A stretch of 64,000 nucleotides of DNA, taken from Hymenobacter roseosalivarius DSM 11622. Lineage in GTDB: Bacteria; Bacteroidota; Bacteroidia; Cytophagales; Hymenobacteraceae. The stretch lies in NCBI RefSeq assembly GCF_900176135.1, contig NZ_FWWW01000047.1, positions 55,682 through 119,681 of the forward strand. Reading direction: 5' to 3'. A program made the translations under genes and the position numbers. The notes under the pieces are model-generated. The model was given only the letters and a program-made list of their open reading frames with translations, had not been told where the DNA came from and ran no database searches. Of this stretch, positions 27,543-35,493 are shown one piece after another (within the stretch, counting starts at the first letter, position 1; every line of letters begins with the position of its first letter).

Positions 27543-27580
27543 AAAAAAGCCCCCCGGAAATATTCTGGGGGGCTTTTTTA
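27543..27580 (+). terminator. Rho-independent terminator, paired GCCCCCC/GGGGGGC
   Basis: AAAAAAGCCCCCCGGAA and TTCTGGGGGGCTTTTTT arms form a near-perfect stem directly after the giant gene. Confidence 0.9.
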
Positions 27581-27600
27581 TATGTGAATCTGTTCTAGGC

Positions 27601-27728
27601 GGTCATGCAGAGCATTCCGCGCATCAAGCGGCGACGAAGCATTTCGCGTGCTGACATAGAGTCAGTAATCCCAATAAACACGCAAGATGCTTCGTCGCCG
27701 CTTAATGCGCGGAATGCTCTGCATGACC
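27601..27728. repeat. Palindromic GTCATGCAGAGC repeat, 50-bp arms
   Basis: Left arm 27601-27650 and right arm 27679-27728 are inverted copies with 47 of 50 bases matching, around a 28-nt loop. The ends read GGTCATGCAGAGC and GCTCTGCATGACC. It lies in the gap between the giant gene and plsY. Related copies are at 1293-1510 and 36238-36336. Confidence 0.9.
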
Positions 27729-27844
27729 GACGATAAGTAATGCCGCTGGTCAGTAAATTGTGTCGTGGCACCCGTTATGACGGCCTTTTTAGGTAATCTC
27801 ATGTAGCAGGAGTTACCGCTTGCGTATAAGGTGGAGTCAGCTTC

Positions 27845-27852
27845 TATCTTTG
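27845..27852 (+). promoter_or_regulatory. Bacteroidota -7 promoter element for plsY
   Basis: TATCTTTG matches TAnnTTTG, with CTTG about 22 nt upstream as a weak -33. The predicted leader to the plsY ATG is about 25 nt. Confidence 0.55.
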
Positions 27853-27883
27853 AGCGACTCCACACTTTCTACCCTACCGCCCT

Positions 27884-28522
27884 ATGAACATTCCTGCCGT
27901 GCTTGGCCTCCTCGTGGCCGCTTACCTTATCGGCTCCGTCCCGACGGCTTTGTGGGTGGGGAAGTGGTTTTTTGGCTTGGATATCCGGGAGCATGGCAGC
28001 GGCAATTCGGGGGCTACCAATACCTTTCGGGTGCTGGGCAAGCGCCCTGGCTCGGTGGTCATGGCCATTGATGTATTCAAGGGCTGGGCCGCTACGTCAT
28101 TGGCCACGGTTATGCTCAACCAGGGGGCAATTCAGGCCGGCCACTTGCTGTACTTTCAGCTGACGTGCGGCGTGCTGGCCGTGGTAGGGCACATCTACCC
28201 CATCTACGCGGGCTTTCGGGGCGGCAAGGGGGTGGCCACGGTGCTGGGCATGATGCTGGCCATTGCGCCGGGAACAGTGGGCGTGTGCATCCTGGTATTT
28301 CTGGCCGTGCTGCTACTTTTCCGCTACGTGTCGCTCTCCTCTATGGCGGCGGGCGTGGCCTTCGCACTCCTGCAACTGCTGCCCCCGTTTCGGCCGGATA
28401 ATTCGCTGCTGCTGGTGTTCGGCTTTGTGCTGGCCGGCCTGCTGATTTATACCCATCGAGCTAATATCGAGCGGCTCAGAGCCGGGACGGAGAGTAGGGT
28501 GCCGCTGTTTGGGCGGAAGTAA
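27884..28522 (+). CDS. plsY: Acyl-phosphate glycerol-3-phosphate acyltransferase PlsY
   Basis: 212 residues of polytopic inner-membrane protein. PlsY transfers an acyl group from acyl-phosphate to glycerol-3-phosphate, the first step of phospholipid synthesis. Family motifs are visible: LIGSVPTALWVGK (residues 15-27), DIREHGSGNSGATNTFRVLGK (33-53), VMAIDVFKGWAA and GHIYPIYAGFRGGKGVATVLG (about 99-119). Five or so hydrophobic segments match the family. Length is normal. Confidence 0.95.
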   Translation: MNIPAVLGLLVAAYLIGSVPTALWVGKWFFGLDIREHGSGNSGATNTFRVLGKRPGSVVMAIDVFKGWAATSLATVMLNQGAIQAGHLLYFQLTCGVLAVVGHIYPIYAGFRGGKGVATVLGMMLAIAPGTVGVCILVFLAVLLLFRYVSLSSMAAGVAFALLQLLPPFRPDNSLLLVFGFVLAGLLIYTHRANIERLRAGTESRVPLFGRK

Positions 28523-28644
28523 TTTACGCAGGCTATAGCGACGCGGTAGTCAGATTCTCGTCTTTGGCGAAGGGAATGGTTTACTGACTTAAAGGCTAAA
28601 GGTGCCCACCATACTAGGCTGCGCTGAGTGATAGTGCCCAGTGC

Positions 28645-28950
28645 TTATCTGCTTGCTAGTATTCCTACCAGCAACAAGACGCATAGTACCAGACTCAGAA
28701 AAATCATTACACCTGTTCCTATTTGCCGATGCTTATCGTTTTCAGCTTCTGCCGGGTACATAAAGGGCAGAGCAGCATACAATAGCAATGGTATAAGCAC
28801 GAAGCCGATAAGCATATGCTTATCCCCGAAAGAATCCGCTCCCCCTCGTGAGAAATGCATGGGAACCTGAGGAGGCAGGGAACTCCATTGCCACAAGAGG
28901 CACCCAATAGGTAATAGAAGCAGCGTAAGTGTTATGGCTTTTCTGCTCAT
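28645..28950 (-). CDS. DUF1648-type small membrane protein
   Basis: About 101 residues from the ATG at 28948-28950 (an in-frame ATG 30 nt upstream is possible). The N-terminal TM (ITLTLLLLPIGCLLW) is followed by LPPQVPMHFSRGGADSFGDKH, the DUF1648 signature in which P-x-H and G-x-D residues are conserved, and then two further TM helices. DUF1648 is part of SdpI-like immunity proteins but also occurs alone; function here is unknown. It stands by itself on the minus strand between plsY and the dipeptidase. Confidence 0.75.
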   Translation of the reverse strand: MSRKAITLTLLLLPIGCLLWQWSSLPPQVPMHFSRGGADSFGDKHMLIGFVLIPLLLYAALPFMYPAEAENDKHRQIGTGVMIFLSLVLCVLLLVGILASR

Positions 28951-29209
28951 GAATCCACTTAATTGTTTTACACTAAGCATAAAGGGTTTATTTACAGGGT
29001 GCTAGGAGATAACACAGGTAGAAAAGTAAGTAAAATTTTCAAGTCATGCAGCCAAAACAAGGATTTCAAATTCGCGGATAGTGCTGACTTGCTTTCTTCC
29101 ACCTAGCTTATCTAATTGAGTACACCTCAGTCGCCATCAGATTCCTGTTTAGTAGCTGAGGTAATCAGTGTTACTTTTACTTGTCATTCCCAATCAACCT
29201 CACCGCCCC

Positions 29210-30571
29210 ATGCCTACGTACCTCGACCAAAACAAAGACCGCTTCCTTTCCGAACTCCTCGATTGGCTCCGTATTCCGTCCGTGTCGGCCGACCCTAAGT
29301 TTAAGGGCGACGTGCTCAAGGCCGCTGACTTTCTCAAAACCCGCCTCGAAGAAGCCGGCGTAGAAAATGTGGAGCTATGCCAGACCGCCGGCTACCCCAT
29401 TGTGTACGGCGACAAAATCATCGACCCCAGCCTCCCCACGGTGCTCGTGTATGGCCACTACGATGTGCAGCCCGCCGACCCATATGAGCTGTGGACGTCG
29501 CCGCCCTTCGAGCCGGTAATTAAAGACGAGAAAATCTACGCCCGAGGTGCCTGCGACGATAAAGGCCAGGTGTACATGCACGTCAAAGCCTTCGAAATGA
29601 TGAGCCAGGACGGTGGCGTACCCTGCAACGTCAAGTTTATGATTGAGGGCGAGGAAGAAGTCGGTTCCAACAACCTCGGCATCTTCGTGAAAGCCAACAA
29701 GGAGAAGCTGAAGGCCAATGTCATTCTGATTTCGGACACCGGCATGCTGTCCAACGACGTGCCCAGCATTGAAGTTGGCTTGCGCGGCCTGAGCTACCAC
29801 GAAGTGGAAGTAACCGGCCCCAACCGTGACTTGCACTCCGGTATTTACGGCGGCGCGGTGCCCAACCCCATCAACGTGCTCTGCCAGATGATTGCCAGTC
29901 TGCACGACGAGAACAACCACATTACAATAGCTGGCTTCTACGATAACGTAGATGAGCTGAGCGCCGAGGAGCGCGCTGAAATGGCCAAAGCCCCACACTC
30001 CGACGAGGATTTCAAAAAGAGCATCGGCCTGAAAGACATTCACGGTGAGAAAGGCTACAGCACCATCGAGCGCACCAGCATCCGACCTACATTGGATGTA
30101 AACGGCATCTGGGGTGGCTACACGGGCGAGGGTGCCAAAACGGTAATCGCCTCCAAGGCCTACGCCAAAATCTCGATGCGCCTGGTGCCCCACCAGACCT
30201 CGGCTGAAATCACCCAGAAATTCCAGGAGCATTTCCAGAAAATTGCCCCCCAGGGTGTCACCGTGAAGGTAACGCCCCACCACGGCGGCGAGCCGGTGGT
30301 CACGCCCACCGATTCCGTAGCGTATCAGGCGGCGGCCAAAGCCATTGAAGCCACCTACGGCAAAAAGCCGGTGCCTACGCGCGGCGGTGGCTCCATTCCG
30401 ATTGTGGCCATGTTCAAGTCGGAGCTGGGCCTGGATACTGTGCTGCTTGGCTTCGGCCTTGATTCCGACGCTATTCACTCACCTAATGAGCATTTTGGGG
30501 TTTTCAATTTCTTCAAAGGCATTGAAACCATTCCGCACTTTTACCGCAACTACGTGGCGGCCAGCAGGTAG
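29210..30571 (+). CDS. M20 family dipeptidase / metallohydrolase
   Basis: 453 residues from the ATG at 29210. The M20 (di-zinc) architecture is clear: VLVYGHYDVQP carries the first metal His and the adjacent Asp, ARGACDDKGQ the bridging Asp, IEGEEEVGS the general-base Glu and metal Glu, and HSPNEHFGV the C-terminal metal His. A dimerisation lid lies between (about residues 200-330, RDLHSGIYGGAVPNP). These enzymes hydrolyse dipeptides or similar amides in the cytoplasm; the precise substrate is not evident. No signal peptide. It is followed by a cluster of palindromes and a terminator. Confidence 0.93.
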   Translation: MPTYLDQNKDRFLSELLDWLRIPSVSADPKFKGDVLKAADFLKTRLEEAGVENVELCQTAGYPIVYGDKIIDPSLPTVLVYGHYDVQPADPYELWTSPPFEPVIKDEKIYARGACDDKGQVYMHVKAFEMMSQDGGVPCNVKFMIEGEEEVGSNNLGIFVKANKEKLKANVILISDTGMLSNDVPSIEVGLRGLSYHEVEVTGPNRDLHSGIYGGAVPNPINVLCQMIASLHDENNHITIAGFYDNVDELSAEERAEMAKAPHSDEDFKKSIGLKDIHGEKGYSTIERTSIRPTLDVNGIWGGYTGEGAKTVIASKAYAKISMRLVPHQTSAEITQKFQEHFQKIAPQGVTVKVTPHHGGEPVVTPTDSVAYQAAAKAIEATYGKKPVPTRGGGSIPIVAMFKSELGLDTVLLGFGLDSDAIHSPNEHFGVFNFFKGIETIPHFYRNYVAASR

Positions 30572-30574
30572 CGC

Positions 30575-30687
30575 GTGGTACTACGACTCTAAAGTCGTAG
30601 TACCACTATCGTTGCGGATGCCTGCATACTAAACTTTGTGCAACGATAGTGGTACTACGAGGCCCTGGGGGCGACTTGTAGTACCAC
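30575..30687. repeat. Alternating GTGGTACTAC palindromes (BIME-like)
   Basis: Four copies of GTGGTACTAC or its complement alternate in orientation. A perfect 14-bp hairpin occupies 30575-30588 / 30593-30606. A 19-bp inverted pair (GTAGTACCACTATCGTTGC and its complement) occupies about 30597-30615 / 30640-30658, and a last unit sits at 30677-30687. This resembles the bacterial interspersed mosaic arrangement of REP sequences. Confidence 0.75.
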
Positions 30688-30689
30688 AA

Positions 30690-30735
30690 AAACAAAAAAG
30701 CCCCCCAGCATATGTGCTGGGGGGCTTTTTTGTTT
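30690..30735. terminator. Bidirectional terminator, paired GCCCCCC/GGGGGGC
   Basis: AAAAACAAAAAAGCCCCCCAGCA and TGCTGGGGGGCTTTTTTGTTTT arms; serves the M20 gene and the convergent barrel gene at 30735. Confidence 0.9.
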
Positions 30736-31352
30736 TATTTATTCCTATTAAAGAGTCGATACGCGACATAAAACTGCAACGCCCCGTTGCGCGCTTGCAG
30801 CTGCTGCGTCTCATCTTCCGAAAACTGGACGGCTTTAAAGATATTGCTGAGGCCGCCCAGGTAGCGCCAGCCTGCGCTGAGTCCTCCTGGATCTTGGTAG
30901 CCAAAGCCGAAGGCATAGCCATACTCAATCTGGCGAAAGGGGCCTTTCTCCACGCTAAGGGCCTCTACCGTTTCAAGGTTGCTCTTCACGGAAAGCAAAC
31001 GACCCATCTGTGGGCCGGCTTCAAAGAATATGTCGGTGGTGGTGTAGCGCAGCAGAACCAAGCCGTCCAGGTAGCGCAGCTCCGATAAAATGCTCGGCCC
31101 GTAGGCAAGTGACTTGTCGCCTTTAATCGTGTACAGCCCTTCCGATTGCAACGAAAACCGCTCTCCAACGCTCATGTTCAACGTAGCGCCGCCGTGGTAG
31201 CCCACCCGAAACTTGCTGTCCACCATATCCTTGCCGACGCCGCTGCTCAAATTGCCCCCCACCTTGAGGCCCGGTCGCACGCGCACAAGCTGCCCGTAGT
31301 TGGTGGTGCTGGCGATGAGCAGCAGGATCAATCCCAAAAGAACGTTTTTCAT
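30735..31352 (-). CDS. PorT-like outer-membrane beta-barrel protein (array copy 1)
   Basis: 205 residues from the ATG at 31350-31352, which starts a signal peptide (KNVLLGLILLLIASTTNYGQ). The mature barrel pattern is that of the Bacteroidota porin-family/PorT group: PGLKVGGNLSS, GYHGGATLNMSV, FSLQSEGLYTIKG, LVLLRYTTTDIFFEAGPQMG, YGYAFGFGYQ and a C-terminal aromatic strand (LQFYVAYRLF). It is the most divergent of four paralogues on this strand. A TACTTTTG promoter lies at 31393-31400, giving a leader of about 35 nt. Function unknown; PorT itself belongs to the type IX secretion group, but this assignment does not follow from the fold alone. Confidence 0.8.
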   Translation of the reverse strand: MKNVLLGLILLLIASTTNYGQLVRVRPGLKVGGNLSSGVGKDMVDSKFRVGYHGGATLNMSVGERFSLQSEGLYTIKGDKSLAYGPSILSELRYLDGLVLLRYTTTDIFFEAGPQMGRLLSVKSNLETVEALSVEKGPFRQIEYGYAFGFGYQDPGGLSAGWRYLGGLSNIFKAVQFSEDETQQLQARNGALQFYVAYRLFNRNK

Positions 31353-31392
31353 AGAATGCCAACAGCAGAAAGCTACTAACGAAGTCATCGGT

Positions 31393-31400
31393 CAAAAGTA
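31393..31400 (-). promoter_or_regulatory. Bacteroidota -7 element (TACTTTTG) for the barrel gene at 30735
   Basis: The complement of CAAAAGTA gives TACTTTTG, 41 nt before the chosen start codon, supporting that start. Confidence 0.55.
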
Positions 31401-31436
31401 GCTACAGATGCGGCAGCTTTTTTCGTAATGGTATTA

Positions 31437-31486
31437 GAAGCTACAAAGCCTGTTCCCTAATTCCGGGGAACAGGCTTTGTAGCTTC
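31437..31486 (-). terminator. Perfect 21-bp hairpin after the second barrel gene
   Basis: Arms 31437-31457 and 31466-31486 are perfectly complementary around an 8-nt loop. There is no long T-run, so termination is likely but not certain. Confidence 0.55.
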
Positions 31487-31498
31487 TGCATGCTTCAT

Positions 31499-32113
31499 CT
31501 ACTCGCCGCCAAACGCGTACCCTAAAGAAAAATGAAACACGGAATGCCGAGTCTTGCTGTCATCGGTATCATAGCCCTTAATTGCTGAGATCCCACCATT
31601 ATAGCGAATGGTTACGCTAGGCCCTGAGGTAAATTGGTAGCCAACACCAGCTAGGTATCCTACTTCAGTCCGCCTGTAGCTCCCAACGATATTACCTGGT
31701 GCGTTATCATCTTCTTTTATAGTAGCTGCCACCAGATAGCCTATCTGCGGACCAGCCTCGAATATATGGCCATCAGCGTTGATGCGGGCCAACACAGGCA
31801 AATCGATATAGTGTTCGCGTACCGAGTGCTTAATTCCATTTCCTTCCAATCGAAAACCACGTTGGGAGTACAAAAGCTCAGGCTGCAAAGAAAGGAACCC
31901 GCCACTGGTCAATGGAGCGTTGAGTGTTAGTCCGCCGTGCAAGCCAAACTGTGATGTAGGCTTAGTGTTAAATGCTGTTTTAAAAATCCTGGTGCCATCA
32001 CCAACGTAATTCGACAAGTTAGCGCCGGTTCTGAGGCCCAGCTTTACGCTCTGCGCGTGGCTAAAGGATGCAACAGTTGTAGTTAGCACCAAGAAGAGAA
32101 TAACCTTTTTCAT
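31499..32113 (-). CDS. PorT-like outer-membrane beta-barrel protein (array copy 2)
   Basis: 204 residues with signal peptide (VILFLVLTTTVASFSHAQ). Family strands are KLGLRTGANLSNYVGDG, FGLHGGLTLNAPL, FLSLQPELLYSQRGF, YIDLPVLARINADGHIFEAGPQIGYLV, VGYLAGVGYQF and the terminal HFSLGYAFGGE. The central HYIDLPVL-ARI and EAGPQ-YL motifs are shared with the neighbours at 32279 and 33119, so all three are paralogues. It is lower in GC than its neighbours. No enzymatic or binding motif is visible. Confidence 0.85.
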   Translation of the reverse strand: MKKVILFLVLTTTVASFSHAQSVKLGLRTGANLSNYVGDGTRIFKTAFNTKPTSQFGLHGGLTLNAPLTSGGFLSLQPELLYSQRGFRLEGNGIKHSVREHYIDLPVLARINADGHIFEAGPQIGYLVAATIKEDDNAPGNIVGSYRRTEVGYLAGVGYQFTSGPSVTIRYNGGISAIKGYDTDDSKTRHSVFHFSLGYAFGGE

Positions 32114-32217
32114 AACTACTTATAATCGAGATGAAAGTGTGACTGAAAAATGCCTTTCCCCATCCAAGGACGCGGCGACAATAAGCACACTGGATATTGT
32201 AAATTATATATAGTAAC

Positions 32218-32257
32218 CAAAGAGCCCACCCTCTTATTGTAGAAGGTGGGCTCTTAA
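32218..32257 (-). terminator. Terminator hairpin after the third barrel gene
   Basis: AAGAGCCCACC pairs with GGTGGGCTCTT across a 14-nt loop, followed on the minus strand by a short T-containing run. Confidence 0.65.
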
Positions 32258-32278
32258 ATTGTTATAGATCAACAGGTT

Positions 32279-32950
32279 CTAGCGGCTCGGAATCAGGTAG
32301 CCGAGCGACACCTGAAACACCTGGTTGCGGGCGTTGCGCAACTCATCGTCGCGGTAGCCGTCTTTAGCGAAGTCAGTAAAGGAGCCATTATAGCGCAGGC
32401 CCAGCAGCAGGCCGCTTTCGCTCTGGTAGCCGAGGCCGGCCGCGTAGCCGATTTCGTTGCGGTTCACCTCCTCCAGGTTCTGCTCATTCTGCACTTTGCT
32501 GAATACGGTGCCGTTGGTCGTGCGCTCCGACTCGTCTTTCACGCTGAGCAGGTAGCTATACTGCGGGCCGCCCTCGAAGAAAACGCCCCCCGTGTTGATT
32601 TTGAGCAGCAACGGCACGTCGATGTAGTTGTAGGTCTGCGTGCCTTTGTAGGTATAGCTCTGGCCCAGGAAGGTGAACTGGTTATCGGCGTATTTGTAGC
32701 CTTTCTGGGAAAACAAAACCTCGGGCTGCACGGAGAGGAAGCCGTCATCTACGAGGCCAATATTCAACATTACGCCGCCGTGGGCACCAAACTTGTTTTC
32801 ATAAATGTCCTCGTTGGTCAGGTCGCCGGAGAGGTTGGAGTAATTGGCACCGCCCTTGATGCCAAAGCGAATACCCTGAGCATGAGCATCGGAAGAATCG
32901 AAGGCCGCGGCCGATAGCAGGGTGGCGAGTACGAATGCAGTTTTTTTCAT
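32279..32950 (-). CDS. PorT-like outer-membrane beta-barrel protein (array copy 3)
   Basis: 223 residues, signal peptide ending near AHAQ. Strand motifs are RFGIKGGANYSNLSGDL, FGAHGGVMLNIGL, FLSVQPEVLFSQKGYKY, YIDVPLLLKINTGGVFFEGGPQYSYLL, IGYAAGLGYQSESGLLLGLRYN and FQVSLGYLIPSR. The final SLGYLIP is nearly the same as in copy 4 (LQLGYLIPTK), showing recent duplication. Strongly biased GC-rich codons suggest good expression. Function unknown. Confidence 0.88.
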   Translation of the reverse strand: MKKTAFVLATLLSAAAFDSSDAHAQGIRFGIKGGANYSNLSGDLTNEDIYENKFGAHGGVMLNIGLVDDGFLSVQPEVLFSQKGYKYADNQFTFLGQSYTYKGTQTYNYIDVPLLLKINTGGVFFEGGPQYSYLLSVKDESERTTNGTVFSKVQNEQNLEEVNRNEIGYAAGLGYQSESGLLLGLRYNGSFTDFAKDGYRDDELRNARNQVFQVSLGYLIPSR

Positions 32951-33062
32951 GGCGCAAAAAAGGTTTGGTTAGATAAATTGCACACCCCGGCCACAGACGA
33001 AAAGTGTGCCAGCGGCACAAAAAATGCCATGAAAAGGGATTATTCAGATTTTTAACAGCACA

Positions 33063-33098
33063 AAAAAACGGGTTGCCAGCGCCTGGCAACCCGTTCTA
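33063..33098 (-). terminator. Terminator after the fourth barrel gene
   Basis: Read on the minus strand, AACGGGTTGCCAG pairs with CTGGCAACCCGTT and is followed by a T-run (TTTTTTT). Confidence 0.85.
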
Positions 33099-33118
33099 AG
33101 AAGCTGAACAGCAACTAC

Positions 33119-33856
33119 CTATTTCGTCGGAATCAGGTAGCCCAGCTGTAGGGTAAAAGCGTTGTTGAATGCTTTCGGCTCGTTGTCTTGGTTTTTGGTA
33201 TCAATAAGGGAATTGAAACCACGAGCATAACGCAGGCCCAGGCTGAGTCCGCCTTCCGTCATGTAGCCAAGGCCGGCCACACCACTGATGTCGAACTGCG
33301 CCAGGTCAGATTTATAGGCGTCGTCGCGGCTGACACCGGTGTAATCAAGGAAGCCGGAATTGTCTTCCACCTTATCCTTGTCGCCATTGGCGAATTTGGT
33401 AGTTGTTTGGCTCTTGTTCTTGGAGCCAAACAAGTAGCTTACCTGTGGGCCAAGCTCAAAGAAAAGCCCCCCAGCATTGATTTTGGCCAGCAATGGCGCA
33501 TCTAGGTAGTGCAGAACACGCGACTGCTCAATTTCTAGCTTAGAAATTCCAGCTCCGGGGTTAGTTTGCGTAGAGCTGATTTCGTAGCCCTTGCGGTTGT
33601 ACAGCAATTCAGGGGCGAAGGAGAAGAAACCATCGGAGCTGAGCGGGATGGTGAGCGCTACACCAGCATTATAGCCCAGCTTGTAATCGCCAAAATCGCT
33701 GCTATATCCTGCGCCCGTAATCTGCTGTACGTTGTCGCCGCTGATGTTCGAGTAAGTGGCACCGGCTTTTAAGCCAATGCGGAAGCCGCCCGGGTCCTGA
33801 GCTTGGGCGACGGAGGCCGTCAGAAGGCCTAAAGCCAGTACTGCAAACTTTTTCAT
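33119..33856 (-). CDS. PorT-like outer-membrane beta-barrel protein (array copy 4)
   Basis: 245 residues, signal peptide (KKFAVLALGLLTASVAQAQ). Barrel motifs are RIGLKAGATYSNISGDN, LGYNAGVALTIPL, FFSFAPELLYNRKGYEI, LHYLDAPLLAKINAGGLFFELGPQVSYLF, ISGVAGLGYMTEGGLSLGLRYARGF and LQLGYLIPTK. It differs from copy 3 mainly in a longer surface loop (about residues 140-165, rich in Lys/Asp). It is the first gene of the four in transcription order, though each has its own terminator, so they are probably separate transcription units. Confidence 0.88.
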   Translation of the reverse strand: MKKFAVLALGLLTASVAQAQDPGGFRIGLKAGATYSNISGDNVQQITGAGYSSDFGDYKLGYNAGVALTIPLSSDGFFSFAPELLYNRKGYEISSTQTNPGAGISKLEIEQSRVLHYLDAPLLAKINAGGLFFELGPQVSYLFGSKNKSQTTTKFANGDKDKVEDNSGFLDYTGVSRDDAYKSDLAQFDISGVAGLGYMTEGGLSLGLRYARGFNSLIDTKNQDNEPKAFNNAFTLQLGYLIPTK

Positions 33857-34105
33857 AAAAAGGATAAAAGGTTTTTGTAAAACATTGTAAATCTGGTATT
33901 AATGCCAGCAGGACAAACGATTGTCAGGGCCTCTTACCGTAAAAGAGTGTATAAAAGTTGCGGCCCAGGTTGTAATTAATGCTAGTTTAATAACAGCGAA
34001 AACCTATTCTTAATACTCATGTTTCCGTCAAGTGCAAAGAGGTCAGGCGCTTAGTTGCCTCCTAGCACTTGTCTTGTTTCCAAAGCACGGTGCCACAGGT
34101 TTTGC

Positions 34106-34113
34106 TAATTTTG
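34106..34113 (+). promoter_or_regulatory. Bacteroidota -7 element (TAATTTTG) for the PagL-like gene
   Basis: TAATTTTG fits TAnnTTTG and lies 20 nt before the start at 34133, giving a very short leader. Confidence 0.5.
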
Positions 34114-34132
34114 AGTCGCGTCACGCTGCTCT

Positions 34133-35278
34133 ATGGTTATTTTTGGTCGATTGAAATTGGGTCTTATTGTTGTGGCCGCCTGTATTGGACTGAGCTTTTT
34201 TGGTCAGCTGGCCCAGGCCCAGAGTCGTCAGAAAACGCCCGAAACGGCCCCATTCCGCGAGCCGATGGTGCTGGGAGCTTATGTGCAGGGTGGGTTCATT
34301 ATTGCTCATACTCCGCGAGTAGCTCATCTAGTGAAGGCCCACCCCACGGGGTTTGAACTGAATATGCAGCGGCAAACCGCCGGAAATGCCCCCTGGCACG
34401 CCTGGTACCGCTACCCGAAAGTTGGGCTGGCTTTCACTTACTACGACTATCATAATCCAGTGCTGGGCCAGTCGTACGCGGCTACCGCGTACCTGAACAA
34501 ATCATTTCTGCGCACGGCCCGCCACGAGCTGAACCTGCGGATCGGCACGGGCCTGGGCTATTTCCCGGTGCGCTTCGACCAGGAAACCAATCACAAAAAC
34601 CTGATTGTCAGCTCGCGCCTGAATGCCACGCTGCAACTCCGGGCCGAATATGATGTGGCCATTTCGGAGCATGTAGGCTTGTTGCTGGGCGTGGGACTCA
34701 ACCATTATTCCAACGGCGCAACCACGAAACCTAATCTGGGCATCAACATCCCGACGGTGGTGCTGGGCCTGAACTATCATCAGCAGCGCCCGTTTCGGCC
34801 GGTGGCGGCTGTGCCGGGCTACGTGCCTGAGGATATCGGTCGGAACTTCCTGAACCTGAGCGGCACACTGGGCTATAAGCAGCGCAACGAATCGAGTCGG
34901 CAGAAGTATCTGGTGAATTCCCTGACGGTGCTGGCCGGCCGGCGCATCAACCGCAAGAGCAACTTGGTGGCCGGCTTGGAGGGCTTCTACGACCGGGGCC
35001 TGCTGGCCGAGCAGCGCGACACTATCCGAACGGGCGAGAACCTGATCGACGTGAAAAAAGCCGGGGTACTCGTCGGTCATGAGCTGCTGTTTGGGCGCAT
35101 GGCAGTGGTCACGCACTTAGGCGTTTACGTATATAATCCGTACAAATCGAACAGCTTTTACTACGAGCGCATAGGCTTGAAATACCACGTTACGGAGCGG
35201 CTTTTCGGATCCGTCGACTTGAAAGTACACCGCGGTGCCGCCGACGTAATTGAGTGGCGGGTGGGATTGAAGCTTTAG
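34133..35278 (+). CDS. PagL-like acyloxyacyl hydrolase (lipid A 3-O-deacylase family)
   Basis: 381 residues; signal peptide ends near QAQ (about residue 31). The PagL-family catalytic strand reads GLNHYSNGATTKPNLGIN (about residues 187-204), with the His and Ser of the H-x-S motif and the following N-P/N-G segment. The surrounding sequence is an outer-membrane barrel (YPKVGLAFTYYDYHNP, ELNLRIGTGLGYFPVRFD). PagL enzymes remove the 3-O acyl chain of lipid A in the outer membrane and change LPS surface properties. The C-terminal third continues the barrel-like pattern (FYYERIGLKYHVTERLFGSVDLKVH). It is a single gene with its own promoter, next to a family of small outer-membrane barrels. Confidence 0.85.
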   Translation: MVIFGRLKLGLIVVAACIGLSFFGQLAQAQSRQKTPETAPFREPMVLGAYVQGGFIIAHTPRVAHLVKAHPTGFELNMQRQTAGNAPWHAWYRYPKVGLAFTYYDYHNPVLGQSYAATAYLNKSFLRTARHELNLRIGTGLGYFPVRFDQETNHKNLIVSSRLNATLQLRAEYDVAISEHVGLLLGVGLNHYSNGATTKPNLGINIPTVVLGLNYHQQRPFRPVAAVPGYVPEDIGRNFLNLSGTLGYKQRNESSRQKYLVNSLTVLAGRRINRKSNLVAGLEGFYDRGLLAEQRDTIRTGENLIDVKKAGVLVGHELLFGRMAVVTHLGVYVYNPYKSNSFYYERIGLKYHVTERLFGSVDLKVHRGAADVIEWRVGLKL

Positions 35279-35493
35279 GGAATCCAGCCAGTGCACCGCT
35301 TTATGGCAGCGCTGGCACGATAAAAAAAGCCCCCGGCGCAGGCAGCCGCCAGCAATTCATCAGCCCGAGCGGTTACTTCACCTAGTTATTCCGACGTTTC
35401 AGTATTATTTCGGAAATACAAATCCCGTTTTCGCCCACATTTGACAGCAAACGACCAGAGTTAGTTGATACTCAATACTTATTCGCTGCTGTC

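Noticed and set aside
29375..30478. Long open frame opposite the M20 peptidase gene
   Set aside because: Antisense shadow; the plus-strand M20 gene is fully supported by metal-ligand motifs.
33912..33925. GACAAACGATTGTC as a fourth LacI operator
   Set aside because: Imperfect at the centre, different outer bases, and upstream of an outer-membrane barrel unrelated to sugar use; kept out of the regulon.
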